Source: JACSRF01 sp963695505
Lineage (GTDB): Bacteria > Chloroflexota > Anaerolineae > Promineifilales > Promineifilaceae
DNA length: 64,000 nucleotides
NCBI GenBank assembly: GCA_963695505.1
Contig: CAVOGX010000021.1
Span: 248,001-312,000, forward strand
Direction: 5' to 3'
The position numbers and the translations under genes were made by a program. The notes below the pieces were generated by a model. That model saw nothing but the letters and a program-made list of their open reading frames with translations. It did no database searches and had not been told where the DNA came from. This document shows, in pieces, positions 16,338-27,504 of this stretch; the stretch's first letter is position 1, and every line of letters begins with the position of its first letter.

Positions 16338-17558
16338 GTGAAAAAGCCAATTCAACTTCTATTTTTCCTGGCGCTACTTTTGCTGGCAGGCTGCCAGGGG
16401 CAGTTACCCCTACTGGTTGCCGTCGATGAGCCAGCCCCAGAGCTGCCCACGCTGATGCCCACGTTGCCCCCGCCCATCACGGAAACGGCCGTTTCCCTTT
16501 CGGCGGCTCCAAACCAGGTAACCACGGAAATAACACAAACCATCGAGACCTTGCCCCCCACATTTACACCGGTAGCCACGAGCTACCCGACGCGGCCCCC
16601 CACGGCTACACCCCCGCCGACGGCGCTGCCTGGCCCTTCGGCCACATCAATCGCCACGCCGCTGCCGCCGCCAACCCCGGTGGTTAACCGCACCTGCCCT
16701 GAGCAAGAGCCCTTGAAACCTGATTATGCCCGTTATTATCTTTCTGGCACGGTATGGCCAACGCCCAACCCGAGCATGAGCGAGCCCCATTTCTGGCTTT
16801 CTAAGCCGTTGCCTGGCGGCGGCCGTTTCTTGATCAATGATACGTACCCATATGGCTGGGACCTGAACGGCCGTCTCCTGCTGCATAATGCCGTAGATTC
16901 TGCCGGGGGCATGGGCACGCCGGTACTGGCAGCGGCTGACGGCACGGTGGTTGTGGCCCAGTCAGACATGAACGCCTGGTACGGCTGGCGCTGCGACTGG
17001 TACGGTCATCTAGTCGTTATCGAGCACGATGACCGCTGGTACGGGCAGCCTGTTTACACCCTGTACGGCCATGTTCTGAACATCAACGTGGAGGCTGGGC
17101 AGCGCGTGGTGCGCGGCGAGCAGGTAGCCGAAATTGGCGTGGGGGGTGCGGCTTCTGCGCCCCATCTGCATTTTGAAGTACGCCTGGGCAGCAACGATTT
17201 CACCACCACGCGCAACCCCATGCTTTGGATTGACCCAGGTGAGACTCGCGGCGTTATCGCGGGGCGGCTGCTGGACCCCCAGGGACGGCCGTGGCAAGGG
17301 GTAACTGTGCACTTGCTGAATGAAGAGGGTGAAATCGTGGCCACAACCTGGAGCTATCTAGACGACCCGCTGCATTACATCAATCCTGATGAAGGGTTGG
17401 CCGAAAATTTCCTCTTCTCAGATGTTTTACCCGGCGCCTATACAGTTTATACAGAGCTGCAAGATGAGATATACCAGGTTCCGGTGACGGTGACTGCGGC
17501 ACAAATTGCTACTGTGGCATTAACGACGCAGCCTCTGCGGGATGAACCCCTGCCATAG
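16338..17558 (+). CDS. M23 family metallopeptidase lipoprotein
   Basis: The 406-residue protein starts with a lipoprotein signal (FFLALLLLAGC, cysteine near residue 19), then a threonine/proline-rich linker to about residue 115. The LytM/M23 fold carries LLLHNAVDSAGG (metal-binding H-x3-D), LYGH and HLHFEV (H-x-H). It should cut peptidoglycan peptide bridges outside the membrane, or be an anchored regulator. The C-terminal 90 residues look like a carboxypeptidase-regulatory-like beta sandwich (GRLLDPQGRPWQGVTVHLLN). It starts with GTG and no clear ribosome site, divergent from the valS leader. Confidence 0.85.
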   Translation: MKKPIQLLFFLALLLLAGCQGQLPLLVAVDEPAPELPTLMPTLPPPITETAVSLSAAPNQVTTEITQTIETLPPTFTPVATSYPTRPPTATPPPTALPGPSATSIATPLPPPTPVVNRTCPEQEPLKPDYARYYLSGTVWPTPNPSMSEPHFWLSKPLPGGGRFLINDTYPYGWDLNGRLLLHNAVDSAGGMGTPVLAAADGTVVVAQSDMNAWYGWRCDWYGHLVVIEHDDRWYGQPVYTLYGHVLNINVEAGQRVVRGEQVAEIGVGGAASAPHLHFEVRLGSNDFTTTRNPMLWIDPGETRGVIAGRLLDPQGRPWQGVTVHLLNEEGEIVATTWSYLDDPLHYINPDEGLAENFLFSDVLPGAYTVYTELQDEIYQVPVTVTAAQIATVALTTQPLRDEPLP

Positions 17559-17567
17559 CTTCACCGG

Positions 17568-18356
17568 TTAAGCACCCAATAGAAAGTTAAGAATATTTTG
17601 CCCTGAAACCAGTTGGATTCCGGTAAGGAGCAGCAGGGAATAAACTAGCCTGTTGAACCAGATATCTGAAAAGCGCTGATTCAGCCATAAGCCCAGCCAC
17701 ACGCCCAAAAAGCAGAGGGGGGTGAGGAGCAGCGTGGTGCTCAGGTTGCCCACGCGAATAAGGCCTAAAAGGCTGTAGGGAATCAGCTTGATCAGATTGA
17801 CGACGGTAAAGAAAATCACCGTCGTACCCACAAAAAGCTGACGTGGAAGTTTTTGGGGCAGCAGGTAAATGGTGACGGGCGGCCCACCGGCATGGGCCAG
17901 TGTGGAAATAAATCCAGCCAGGGTGCCCAGGACCACACCGACGGCAAAAGGGAGCTGTTTTGTGGCTACAGCCCCTTGCAAAGTAGCTTGTCCTAGCCGT
18001 AAAGAACGAACAAAATGGCTATGATGCCAATCCCCATTTTTAGAAGCCGTTCGTCGTCGCTGAGAGTGACGAAGAAAAGACCACCCAGTGCAACACCCAA
18101 AATTGCGCTGGGAAGCAGAATTTTGATGCTGGGGCGATCAAATTTTCCCCAATAATGGCGTATGGAAATCAGGTCAATGAGAATGAGAATCGGCAGCAGC
18201 AACGCTGCCGCTTCCGTCACGGGGATGGTTAGGGCCATGAGGGGAGTGGCAATGACGCCCACTCCGCCGCCAAAACCAGCTTTGGCTATCGCCGACGAGA
18301 AGAACCGCAGCAACGGCCGTTACCCAAAACAACGCCGGGTAGTCCGGCAAGCTCAT
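17568..18356 (-). CDS. TSUP family (TauE/SafE-like) membrane transporter, two frameshifts
   Basis: The sequence reads as about 260 residues in three pieces: MSLPDYPALFWVTAVAAV, then SSAIAKAGFGGGVGVIATPLMAL (the first TSUP repeat), then from near 18000 LQGAVATKQLPFAVGVVLGTLAGFISTLAHAGGPP (second repeat). Eight membrane helices are expected. The family exports sulfite or sulfonates and related anions. Shifts lie near 18303 and 17990; both neighbouring frames match the family, so errors are more likely than loss. Its ATG overlaps the probable TGA of the upstream gene (ATGA). Confidence 0.8.
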
Positions 18357-19415
18357 GGTAGTCCGGGCAGGTGGTCAAAACGCTGCGTGCCCCGGCAATA
18401 GTGAGGATAAAGTCCGGAGTAAAGGCTTGCGAGGGCGTAAGCGCCCCAACTGGCCGGCGGACCAGGGTTTCTTCGACGGCATTTAAAGCAGCCAGGGTGG
18501 TGAAGTGATAGATTTCGGGGAGGTCTAGCCACGCCTGCACAGCCTGCCCGTCATCGTTGCGGGCCTGCGCCCAGACGTAACTGTGGGCAGTGTGCCGCGT
18601 TTTTGCGTCGGGACCAGGAACGGTTCTGGCAATGACCCGCTGAGCAGGCGGCGAATGGGGGCGGCGCGCAGAAGAAGGCTGGAAACGGCCGTTACCAGCG
18701 ACAGCCCAGGTATGGTGGGAGCAGACAAGTAAGTGGTTACGTTAGCTATGCCGGTGGACTGCTCGGCGGTAGCCAGGTCGCCCCAGGGAATGGGGAGGCA
18801 TTCCACCGTTTCCCCATTGGAAAAGGTGATGTTCTTGCGTCCTTCGCCAAATCGAATTGCCTGGATACGGCCGTTTCGCCGTACTGCGCTCCCCCCCGAC
18901 ATTTGTTCCAGGGCAGTTTTTACCGTGCCTGCGCTTAATACCATCCCGGCGTGCAGGCCAATTTCTAATTCCGTGGGTTGGGAAAGCTGTTGGGCCACGT
19001 AAGCAGCCAGGCAATCTGTGGGCACAATGTCAAACCCTACGCCAGAAATAAGCGCTACCTCACGGCTGCTTGCCAGTTTTTCATAGCTTAGCGTGTTCTC
19101 AAACACCGGTATTTCGCCGGTGATGTCCAGGTAATGAGTTTTTCCTGCCAGACAGGCCCGAATCATGGGGTCACTGGTTTGGCTGAAAGGCCCGGCGGCG
19201 TGGAGCACCAGGTCAAAGGGTTCAATCGCTTCGTTGAGAGCGGCTTGCTTTTGCAGGTCCAGCGCCAGCCAGGGCAAACCATATTCGTCAGCCAAGGGTT
19301 GTAGCTCAGCGGCGTTCCGCCCGGCCAGGGTAGGCTTATGACCACGCTGCACAGCTTCATATACAATTAGTTTTCCGGTATAGCCATAGGCGCCATAAAG
19401 TAACCAGTTGGCCAT
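18354..19415 (-). CDS. Saccharopine dehydrogenase/trans-acting enoyl reductase-like protein, frameshifted
   Basis: The N-terminal Rossmann fold MANWLLYGAYGYTGKLIVYEA binds NAD(P)H. The body follows the saccharopine-dehydrogenase-like family to about residue 270. A shift near 18590 moves to the frame reading VWAQARNDDGQAVQAWLDLP and TPSQAFTPDFILTIAG, the usual C-terminus. A second shift near 18385 would end the protein at a TGA overlapping the TSUP ATG; otherwise it would run 70 bases into that gene. The substrate is unknown. AGGAGA is 4 bases before ATG 19415. Confidence 0.8.
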
Positions 19416-19569
19416 CTTTGTCTCCTAGCAGGAATTTTGCGTGGTGATAGTGGGGAAGCCAATGACGGAAGATTAGCTGAGATCAAACGCTTTCGCAATG
19501 CTCTGCAAAATTAGGATACAATCTTGCGACTTGGGTACCAAGACCTGTATACCAGAAAAGGAACTTGTA

Positions 19570-21030
19570 ATGGGGAAGAGGACGTGGGGAGCAACGGCCG
19601 TTGCGGCGATAATACTCATCATATTATCCTGGTGGCAAGTGTTGCGCCTAAATGATGGCTTGATTGTTCGTCACCTGGAGCGAGACGGTGTGCCAATGCA
19701 GTACATGGTGCTCAGGGACGCGCAGAATGTGTCGGGTGTGTTGATTGCCCATGGTTTTAGTGGTTCCAAGCAGTTAATGCTAGGGTATGGCTACGTGTTG
19801 GCCAAGGCGGGTTACGGCGTCTTACTTTGGGATTTTGGCGGACACGGCGCAAACCCTAACGGACTTAACCGGGAAGGTGAGACGCTGCAAAACGACGTGG
19901 ATGACGCTTATGCCGTTCTCGTAAGCCAGCCGGAGGTGGATGCAGCACGAGGTGGCGATTTTAGGGCACTCCATGGGCAGCGGCGCAGCCATGCAGGCGG
20001 GCATTGCCAATCCGGAGCGTTATAGAGGCAGTCATTGCAGTGTCGCCTACCGGGGCAGAGGTGACCCCGGAACGGCCGCGATAATTTGCTGTTACTAGCC
20101 GGAGCGTGGGAACCGCAATTTGTGGCTAATGCTGAGGAGTTGTTGGTCGAAGCCGGCGGCTCTAGTGAGGATTATGCCGCGGTCGCGCGCGTGCTTTTAA
20201 CCTGATTCCCAACGTGGAGCATATTACCATTTTGTTTAGCGCAGCCAGCCACGAAGCGGCGCGGCGTTGGTTGGCTTGACGTTGGGAGGGGGCTAATGAC
20301 AGGCGGTTATCGCGATAGCCGAATTTTGTGGTATGGGCTGCATTTGCTGGGATGGCTGGGGTTGGCAACGGCCGTTTCTCCCCTCATTTCCCAAAGAGCC
20401 CCACGTTGACAGCCAGCACGGCAAGCGCCCCTGGTTGGGGCTTGTGATTGCCCCATTTTTGGGCACTGCCCTGTTGGCTCTCCTTAACCTGGTCACTCCT
20501 GTAAGCGAATTGGGAGGCATGCTCATTGGCGGTGCGCTGGCCTTATGGTTTCTGCTAACCGGTTTGGCCTGGCTCTTTATTGGGTTTCGCATCAGGCGGC
20601 CAACCAGGCGCAGCTTATTGCTGGGTGCAGTGGCTTTTTGTTTTACTTTGGGTCGCTTTTGGCGCGTTAGGGCATTTCGTCTGGCTGCCCTGGCTGCTCA
20701 TCCCAGCACGGCTTCTGCGGTGGCCGGTGTGGGCGCTGGCCTGCCTGCCCTGGCTTTTGGCGGCAGGTTATGCCCAAGAAGGCCAAAGTGGACGGCAGCA
20801 GGTTTTGTGGTGGCTGGCGCACAGCATCATGCTGGCCTTGGGTTTGTTGCTGGCCGCTTTATCTGATTCCCGGATTGTTCTTTGTCCTGTTGATCCTGCC
20901 GGTTTTGCCTCTAGTTCTGGCTGTATTATCTCTGGCGGGCCGCAGCGTAAACGATGGTTGGGCATTTGGCCTGGGCGGCGCGCTCTTTTTTGGCTGGCTG
21001 TTTCTGGCACTTTTCCCGCTGACTGGTTGA
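19570..21030 (+). pseudogene. Alpha/beta hydrolase with C-terminal membrane domain, multiple frameshifts
   Basis: The N-terminus has an anchor helix (ATAVAAIILIILSWW) and a hydrolase fold: VLIAHGFSGSKQLMLGYG (oxyanion loop) and LLWDFGGHGAN. In a shifted frame VAILGHSMGSGAAMQAGI holds the nucleophile elbow (near 19963). Further shifts lead to a hydrophobic C-terminal half with about six helices (IAPFLGTALLALLNLVTP, GHFVWLPWLLIPARLL, FFVLLILPVLPLVLAVLSLA), ending at 21030. At least four shifts are needed. If intact it would be a membrane-anchored esterase or peptidase of about 485 residues. Confidence 0.65.
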
Positions 21031-21114
21031 TTATGGGTAATGGGTGAAGAGATATTGGCAGGTCATGGCAATCAGCTTGCGGTAAAACGAACATTTTACA
21101 AGGGAAAGACAGGC

Positions 21115-21532
21115 ATGGACAAACTGCAGAACGTGAGAAAATGGCGGTTGAGAGCTTGTTGGAGAACGAGAGTCTGACGGCCGGTTTAAATGCGCAGACA
21201 GCCCAAAGCGTGTTGGACTGGGGAATTGAGATGACGCAAACGATTGTACGCGGTACGAAGGATTTAGATGAGCAGGCGGCAGAGCAGACAACTTATGCAC
21301 AGCAAAAAGCATTAAGACGGCTGTTGCGGGATATGAGCCGTCTATTGACGGCTTTGCCCTACATGAATGCGGATGATCTGCTGCCTCAACTGGATACGTT
21401 GATAGGGTACGCAGAGACAATCTTTGGTCAAAACTATCAGGCCGCCGATTGCCTGAGGATAGGTCAGCCTTGGCCATACAGCTTACGTCCCTGCGGGACG
21501 AACCATTACAGGCTGCGGCACGCTTGCGGTAG
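21115..21532 (+). CDS. Small conserved-looking protein of unknown function, frameshifted
   Basis: The main frame (from 21141) gives a helical, charged protein with ESLLENESLTAGLNAQ and LRRLLRDMSRLLTALP. ATG 21115 with AAGGGA upstream reads MDKLQ and probably joins this frame after a one-base error. Near 21460 another shift gives an ending in RSALAIQLTSLRDEPLQAAARLR and a TAG at 21530. No domain is recognised. Confidence 0.5.
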
Positions 21533-21577
21533 CATTGGCCGGTGCAAGTTCGCTGCCAAAAGGAGAGAGTGATCAGA

Positions 21578-22754
21578 ATGCTGCGGTGGGTGAATCGGAG
21601 GTTGACAACGATTTTTGAGAAAAATCGCCTGAGCCAGAATGGGTTAACGGCCGTTGCGGTTCTTGGCCTGCTGGTGGGATTTTACTATTTGCTTTTTGTG
21701 GTCAAACCGCTGGATTTTGGGGGGTAGGGAAACGGCCGTTTCCGTCACTCAATACGCCATTGCCGGTCAGGGTGATGGATGGGAAGTTTATTTTACCAAT
21801 CCACAGCCCAATTATGATGTCAATAACCTGGATGGCACGATTGCAGACGCGCTCATAAATCACATCGATGGGGCGCAAACCACTATTCACGTTGCCATTT
21901 TCGAGCTGGACCTGGCGGCCGTGGCCGAGGCTTTGGTGCGTGCACATCAGCGCGGTGTCGAGGTGCTGCTCGTCATGGATGATGAACATGGGCTGGAAGC
22001 AAACCCCGGAATTGTGGCAACGCTGACGCAGGCCGGCATTCCGGTGAAGGATGATCGCCGCAACGAGTTGATGCATAATAAGTTTTGGATTTTTGATGGA
22101 AGGACGGTGTGGACAGGGTCAACCAACATGACCGAAAACGGCAATTTTGCCAACAATAACAATGCCCTGGTGCTGAATTCGCCGCCCGTAGCGGCCATGT
22201 TTGAACAAGAATTTGCAGAAATGTGGGCGGGTGCATTTGGTTCCAACTCGCCAGCCGGAACGGTAGAACACGCCTTAACGCTCGACGGGTTAGAGGTGGA
22301 AGTATTGTTCGCTCCTGAGGATAAGGTGATGGAGCGATTAGTGAACCTGGTGGATGCAGCAGGAGAATCTGTCGAGGTGATGGCCTTTTTATTTACCCAC
22401 GATGCCTTGGGAACGGCCGTTTTGAATCGTGCTGCTTCTGGGGTTGACGTACGCGCTATTTTTGAAGTCCGCAGTAGTGAAACCGCGTACAGCGAACTGC
22501 CCCACCTTTACTGTGCTGGCTTGAGTGTGCGGCAGGATGGCAACCCTGCTACATTCCATCATAAAGTCATCATCATTGATAGCGAAACAGTGGTGACCGG
22601 CTCGCTGAACTTTACCGAAAATGCTGACGAGCACAATGATGAAAACGTAGTCATTGTGCATAGTGCCGATATTGCCGCCCATTACCAGCAAGAATTTATG
22701 CGGCGGTGGGCAGAGGCAAATGTCCCGGCTGCTGCTGATATGAACTGTCCTTAG
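21578..22754 (+). CDS. Phospholipase D-like protein, membrane-anchored, one frameshift
   Basis: An N-terminal anchor (NGLTAVAVLGLLVGFYYLLF) is encoded from ATG 21578. At a run of six G (21717-21722) the frame changes and the rest follows to 22754. Two phosphodiesterase HKD motifs are present: HNKFWIFDGRTVWTGSTN and HHKVIIIDSETVVTGSLN, each H-x-K-x4-D. The arrangement is that of secreted or periplasmic-side PLD nucleases/phospholipases with both motifs on one chain. The G-run makes a one-base error (or slippage) the simplest explanation. It ends 10 bases before lplA. Confidence 0.85.
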
Positions 22755-22764
22755 GAGGTCAAAA

Positions 22765-23749
22765 ATGCGATTTGTGGACAACAACGGGATAACCGATCCA
22801 CATTTAAACCTGGCACTGGAGGAGCACTTGCTGCGAAACGTCAAGCAATCGGAGCCACTGCTGCTGTTTTACATTAATGAACCGGCAGTGATCATTGGCC
22901 GCAATCAAAACACCTTGCAAGAAATCGACCGGATTTTGTGAAAAGCAAGGCATACACGTGGTGCGCCGCTTGTCTGGCGGGGGAGCAGTTTACCATGACC
23001 TGGGTAACTTGAATTTCAGTTTCATCACGGAAGGCGATGAAGCATTTACACAATTTTGCCAAGTTTACGGAGCCGGTGGTGGCGACGCTCCGCCGCCTAG
23101 GCGTAGAGGCGGAACTGCGGGGTAAGAGCGATATTTTTGCCAGTGGCAGGAAGATTTCTGGCAATGCGCAATATTTGTCGCGCGGCCGCATGTTCAGCCA
23201 CGGTACGCTGCTTTTTGACACGGACGTTGAGATGATGCTAAAAGCGCTGAACCCGCGCCAGACGCAAATTGAATCGAAGGCGGTACAGTCTGTCCGCAGT
23301 TTTGTGGCGAATATACGGGAGCTGCTTCCGCAGCAGATGACCATTGTGTCTTTGAAGGATGCCTTGTTGCACGGTATTTTTGGCAGAATTCCCATTCCCA
23401 CCTATGACCTCTCGTCTGTCGAGTGGCAGCAGAGTCAGAGCACATTGCCGCAGAACGATACCGGACCTGGGAATGGAACGTGGGGCGGTCGCCGGATTTT
23501 AACATGCGCCAAGAAGGGGAGACGCCAGCCGGGAAGGTGGATGTGCGTATAGACGTCCACGAGGGACGCATACGCAATGTGGCATTCTTGGGTAATTTTG
23601 CCAGCAAACGAGACGTTGGTGAAGTTGTCGAGCATTTGGTGGGGCTGCGTTATGAACGAGGGGCGCTGGAAACGGCCGTTTCCGACCTCAATTTCACCCC
23701 ATACTTTGGGGAAATTAGCATTCAGGAGTTTGTGGAGCTTCTTTACTGA
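22765..23749 (+). pseudogene. lplA: Lipoate-protein ligase A, three or more frameshifts
   Basis: The enzyme attaches free lipoate to E2 and GcvH proteins. Fragments in three frames give the family in order: NLALEEHLLRN and VIIGRNQNTLQEID, then RRLSGGGAVYHDLGNLNFSF (lipoyl-AMP binding), then SDIFASGRKISGNAQ (catalytic lysine), then the C-terminal accessory domain with RYRTWEWNVGRSPDFN and GALETAVSDLNF. Shifts fall near 22937, 23045 and 23440. The first looks like two lost G residues. AGGAGG (22753-22758) overlaps the stop of the PLD gene, so the two are coupled. Confidence 0.82.
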
Positions 23750-23789
23750 GCCAGGATTACGATTCCTCTGTTGAAGCGGCTGCATGGAT

Positions 23790-25507
23790 TTATTGACAAA
23801 TGAGCACAGGTACGGCCGTTTCTAGCAAAACGGTATCGGCCGTACTGCCTAACATCGCCTCTACCAATGGTTGCGCCCCATAACCGCCCATAATGACGAA
23901 ATCGCAGGATTGGGAATCCACCGTACTTAAAATTAAATGGGCCGCATCATCCCGTTGCACAATCCAATTGGCTTCAATTTCATGGAGGGATCAGGTAACG
24001 CTTGGCGTGCTTGATTACTATCTTCGTCAGGCTCTTTCTTCTCGTGGGCGACAACTACCGTGAGGGGAATGCGCCAGCGTTCTGCGAGATAGGCGGCCAC
24101 AAACAGCGCCTCTTGCGATTTGAAACGGCCGTCATAAGCGAGCAGAGCATGGGACAAAGGCGAAACTGTTCGTGGAGAAGCAAGCACAGGGCGCGGGCAG
24201 CGCTGTACCACATGCCGGAATCCTGAAGACAACCGTTCTGTTACCGTGCGGCCAGGTGGGTACATGAGGTTTAACACCACCAGGTCATTCCAGCGGGCCC
24301 TGTCCACAATGGTGTGGGCAACTGGTCCAGTTTCGAGAATAAGCGAACCAGAAACTCCCATTTCCTGGCAGCGCTGCGCAAATCCTGCTTGTACTTCTCG
24401 GGCGGCAGGGTTTTCTTTTTCCTCAGTTTCATGGACAATGTGCAGCCCGCGTAGTTGCCCTTGCTCCCGTTGGGCCACAATGATGGCCTGTTCCAGCCCC
24501 AGCCACCCGGTCTCCTGGCCATTAATTGGTACCAAAATGGCGTGGAAGAGGTTATCTAAATAACGCTGCACCAACCGTTCTTTACGCCACTCGCCAGGTT
24601 CAGGACCAGCCTGAAGCTCTTCGGGAATGACAGAATCCATGATGCGTTTGCTTACCCGTGAGAGCGTTCGTTTTTGGCCTTGCGTATGGACCAGGTCATC
24701 TGCGGCCGCTTCTGTGCTGACACTCCACCCCAGCATATCTTGCAGGTCTTCCCGGTGCTCTGAAAGCCAGATATACAAATCGGCCTCGGTGCGGTCGGGA
24801 AAGTCTTGCAGCACGCCTCGTTGCCGCACGACTTGAATTACCGGAAGGTAGACGTTGTCATACCAACTGGCGATGGCTTCCGTCATGGGAATTTCTCGCT
24901 GCTGTTCTAGCCCCATGTAATGGCGGTGTACGGCAATATGATCTTCTAGTACCCGGTATGCTCCGGGAGCGGTGACCATCAGATTGGCGTCGGGGCGAAT
25001 CGTATCGAAATCGGTTTGTTCGAGAAATTCAGCGTAGCGAGCTTTGCAAATAATTTCGTCTGGAGACGTGTCCGCCGATAGGGGTACCTTGGTGAAGACT
25101 TCTGTGACATAGGCTTGAATGGTCGGTAAACCCATCTGGCGTGCAACGGAGACGCGGTGGTTGCCGTCTAGCACGAAGTACGCTTCATCAATTTTATAAA
25201 CCTGAATAGGTGGCCAGCCGCCGCCGGCGGTGGCAACTTTTTGCACGTTAGCCCAGCGTTCTGCTATGTTGTCGCTGCGGGGCAAAAAACTACGCGTGAA
25301 ATCGCCATAACGGCCAACACTGCCCACAATTGCATCCAGGGGAATCTCTTGCAGCCCGCGTTCCACTTGAGATTTGGCATGGAGCGCGCGCCGCACTTCT
25401 TCGTAAGAGAGCAGGTCGACGGAACGGCCGGTCATGCGAGCAAAGGCTTGCTGCAAAGCAGCCTGCCAGCGCGCCCGGCGAAAATCTTCAATAGAATTAG
25501 CAAGCAT
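23790..25507 (-). CDS. ParB-like domain fused to tandem universal stress protein domains
   Basis: Residues 50-150 carry a ParB/sulfiredoxin-like fold (PIQVYKIDEAYFVLDGNHRVSVARQMG; GNHRVSVA corresponds to the ParB box). A helical middle follows, then a UspA domain (ILVPINGQETGWLGLEQAI) and a second one (ALLAYDGRFKSQEALF). After a shift near 23940, the ATP-loop of the second UspA domain reads FVIMGGYGAQPLVEAMLGST, ending at 23790. Universal stress domains bind ATP and sense stress; the ParB-like part suggests nucleotide or DNA binding. It lies 11 bases after the GH13 gene in the same direction. Confidence 0.78.
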
Positions 25508-25518
25508 GTGTTTTCTCT

Positions 25519-27162
25519 TTAAGCTATGATGGGCTGAATGATAAGTCCTTCAAACGGCCGTAACTGGAAAGTGCCCATTATGGTTTCTGTACGGTCTAGG
25601 TGGGTGGAGAGCAGAATTCGGCCATCATCCAACCCTGGCACGCTTATAAATTGTCTCTCTGCACTAAAGTTGAGAGCGATCAACAACTGCTCTTCACCCG
25701 CTGCACGCCAATAATTATAGCAGTCTGCGTTTCCATCCACGGGGCGATATTCGCCGAGGGAGAGAGCATCAGATTCGTGGCGCAGCCATAGAAGCCGGCG
25801 GTATAGATTGAGGATGGATGTAGAATCGGCCGTTTGCGCGGCCACATTGCGCTCCTCATAATCCGGTGAAACAGGCAGCCACGGTTCCACGTTAGAAAAC
25901 CCGGAAAAGGACGTGCTGTCCCATTGCATTGGCGTACGCGCCACGTCTCGCGTACGCTCTGGACCCAGGTTAATCCCTTGGGGATCCTGCAGCATTTCCG
26001 GTGGAATGCGGCCATTCTCCAGCCCAATCTCATCGCCATAGTATAACGTAGGCGTGCCCCGCAGGGTTAGCAGCATCATGGCCGCCAGCCGTGCCTGCTT
26101 TTCGCCGCCAAAGCGTGTAGCCAGCCGCATGCGGTCATGGTTCCCCAATACGTAATTTGGCCAGGCAAAAGAGGGCAGCGCCCTTTCTAGATCATCCACA
26201 AGCTGGCGCATAACTTGCGCATTCCATTCTCCCTCGTCCATCAAACGAAAATTAAAAGGTAGGTGCAAGCCATCCCCTTTTTCGCCGTAGTAGCGCACCC
26301 AGCGATCTAAGGGCCCCCAAAGCTCGCCAATTGCCACGTAGTTACGGCCGTTTCTTTGGCCATACCCATCGAGCAACTGCCTAAATTCACGCATGATGCT
26401 ATGCACTTCATCCTGATCCATATTGTGCACCATGAGAAAACGGCCGGCAATGTCTTTTTCAGGAAGATTGTGCGCTGCATTTGGATTAGGTGGATTGTCG
26501 CGCAACTGCTCATCCTTCAAAATCAGGCCAACGACGTCCATCCGGAAGCCATCCACACCTCTATCCAGCCAGAATCGCAAAACGTCAAACATTGCTTCGC
26601 GAACTACAGGGTTGCGCCAGTTCAGCTCTGGCTGCTCTTTTAAAAATTGATGCATGTAATATTGGCCTGTTGGCTCGTGGAATGTCCACGCCGGTCCTCC
26701 AAAGAAACTGCCCCAATTGTTGGGAGGGGAGCCATCTGGCTGCGGGTCGCGCCAGATGTACCAGTCGCGCCGCGGGTTTGTACGACTGCTGCTGGCTTCT
26801 ATAAACCAGGGGTGTTGGTCGGACGTGTGGTTAGGGACATAGTCAATAATAACCTTGATGTCCCGCCGGTGAGCCTCGGCGACGAGACGGTCAAAGATCT
26901 CCAATGTGCCGAACACGGGGTGTATATCACAATAGTTGCTGACGTCGTAACCAAAATCTGCCATGGGAGAGGGATAAAATGGACTAATCCAGATTGCGTC
27001 GATGCCTAAAGAACAAAGTGTGCCATCGTTGAGATAGTCCAGCCGCTGAATGATCCCATTCAGGTCACCGATACCGTTTTCAGTTGTATCTTGAAAGCTG
27101 CGGGGGTAAATCTGATAAATAACACCCCGCTGCCACCAAGGAACGTGATTATGTTTGTTCAT
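25519..27162 (-). CDS. GH13 alpha-glucosidase/alpha-amylase family enzyme
   Basis: This 547-residue intracellular-type enzyme has no signal peptide and hydrolyses or transfers alpha-glucosidic bonds. The GH13 conserved regions appear in order: DYVPNHTSD (I), GFRMDVVGLI with the nucleophile aspartate (II), IGELW with the acid glutamate (III) and VLGNHDRMRL (IV). The N-terminal VIYQIYPRSFQDT with GIGDLNGII is typical of oligo-1,6-glucosidase and maltose-acting subfamilies. ATG 27162 is used, with GAGGTG just upstream. The next gene is the ParB-UspA fusion. Confidence 0.9.
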   Translation of the reverse strand: MNKHNHVPWWQRGVIYQIYPRSFQDTTENGIGDLNGIIQRLDYLNDGTLCSLGIDAIWISPFYPSPMADFGYDVSNYCDIHPVFGTLEIFDRLVAEAHRRDIKVIIDYVPNHTSDQHPWFIEASSSRTNPRRDWYIWRDPQPDGSPPNNWGSFFGGPAWTFHEPTGQYYMHQFLKEQPELNWRNPVVREAMFDVLRFWLDRGVDGFRMDVVGLILKDEQLRDNPPNPNAAHNLPEKDIAGRFLMVHNMDQDEVHSIMREFRQLLDGYGQRNGRNYVAIGELWGPLDRWVRYYGEKGDGLHLPFNFRLMDEGEWNAQVMRQLVDDLERALPSFAWPNYVLGNHDRMRLATRFGGEKQARLAAMMLLTLRGTPTLYYGDEIGLENGRIPPEMLQDPQGINLGPERTRDVARTPMQWDSTSFSGFSNVEPWLPVSPDYEERNVAAQTADSTSILNLYRRLLWLRHESDALSLGEYRPVDGNADCYNYWRAAGEEQLLIALNFSAERQFISVPGLDDGRILLSTHLDRTETIMGTFQLRPFEGLIIQPIIA

Positions 27163-27504
27163 GGTGCACCTCAACCACACATTTTGACCAACTATGCTGC
27201 ATTTGGCAATGGTTGTTTTGTGGGTTTGTTCTGAATTTGCTTGGGTAAATTGTGCAAGAACCTAAATTGGCGTCACCATTTTTGCTCATCTGCATCTAAT
27301 CATAGAGAAAGTAGCTTTTGTAACATGATGCTTCACTCAATGAACCTAATTATCGATGGCAGTGGCGAAGCGCATAAACGTCTCTGGGGAATTGGTGTCA
27401 GCCATATGGCACTTTCGGGTGAGTTGTTAAGGATAGAGCTGTTGATGATTGAGCATCAGTTGCCGAAAAGCAGCCTCCATAGGTCTCTAGATGTCTCTCC
27501 TTAT
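27163..27504. other. Non-coding gap before the sigma factor, ending in an orphan terminator
   Basis: About 340 bases with no convincing gene. An in-frame extension of the sigma factor ORF crosses it but is of random composition. The first part should contain the glucosidase promoter. A strong plus-strand terminator closes the gap although no plus-strand gene precedes it, so a small RNA of up to about 200 bases is possible. Confidence 0.4.

Noticed and set aside
21717..21722. Programmed frameshift at the G6 run in the PLD-like gene
   Set aside because: No stimulatory structure or upstream slippery consensus was evident, and many other genes here have one-base errors, so an indel in the consensus is the simpler reading.
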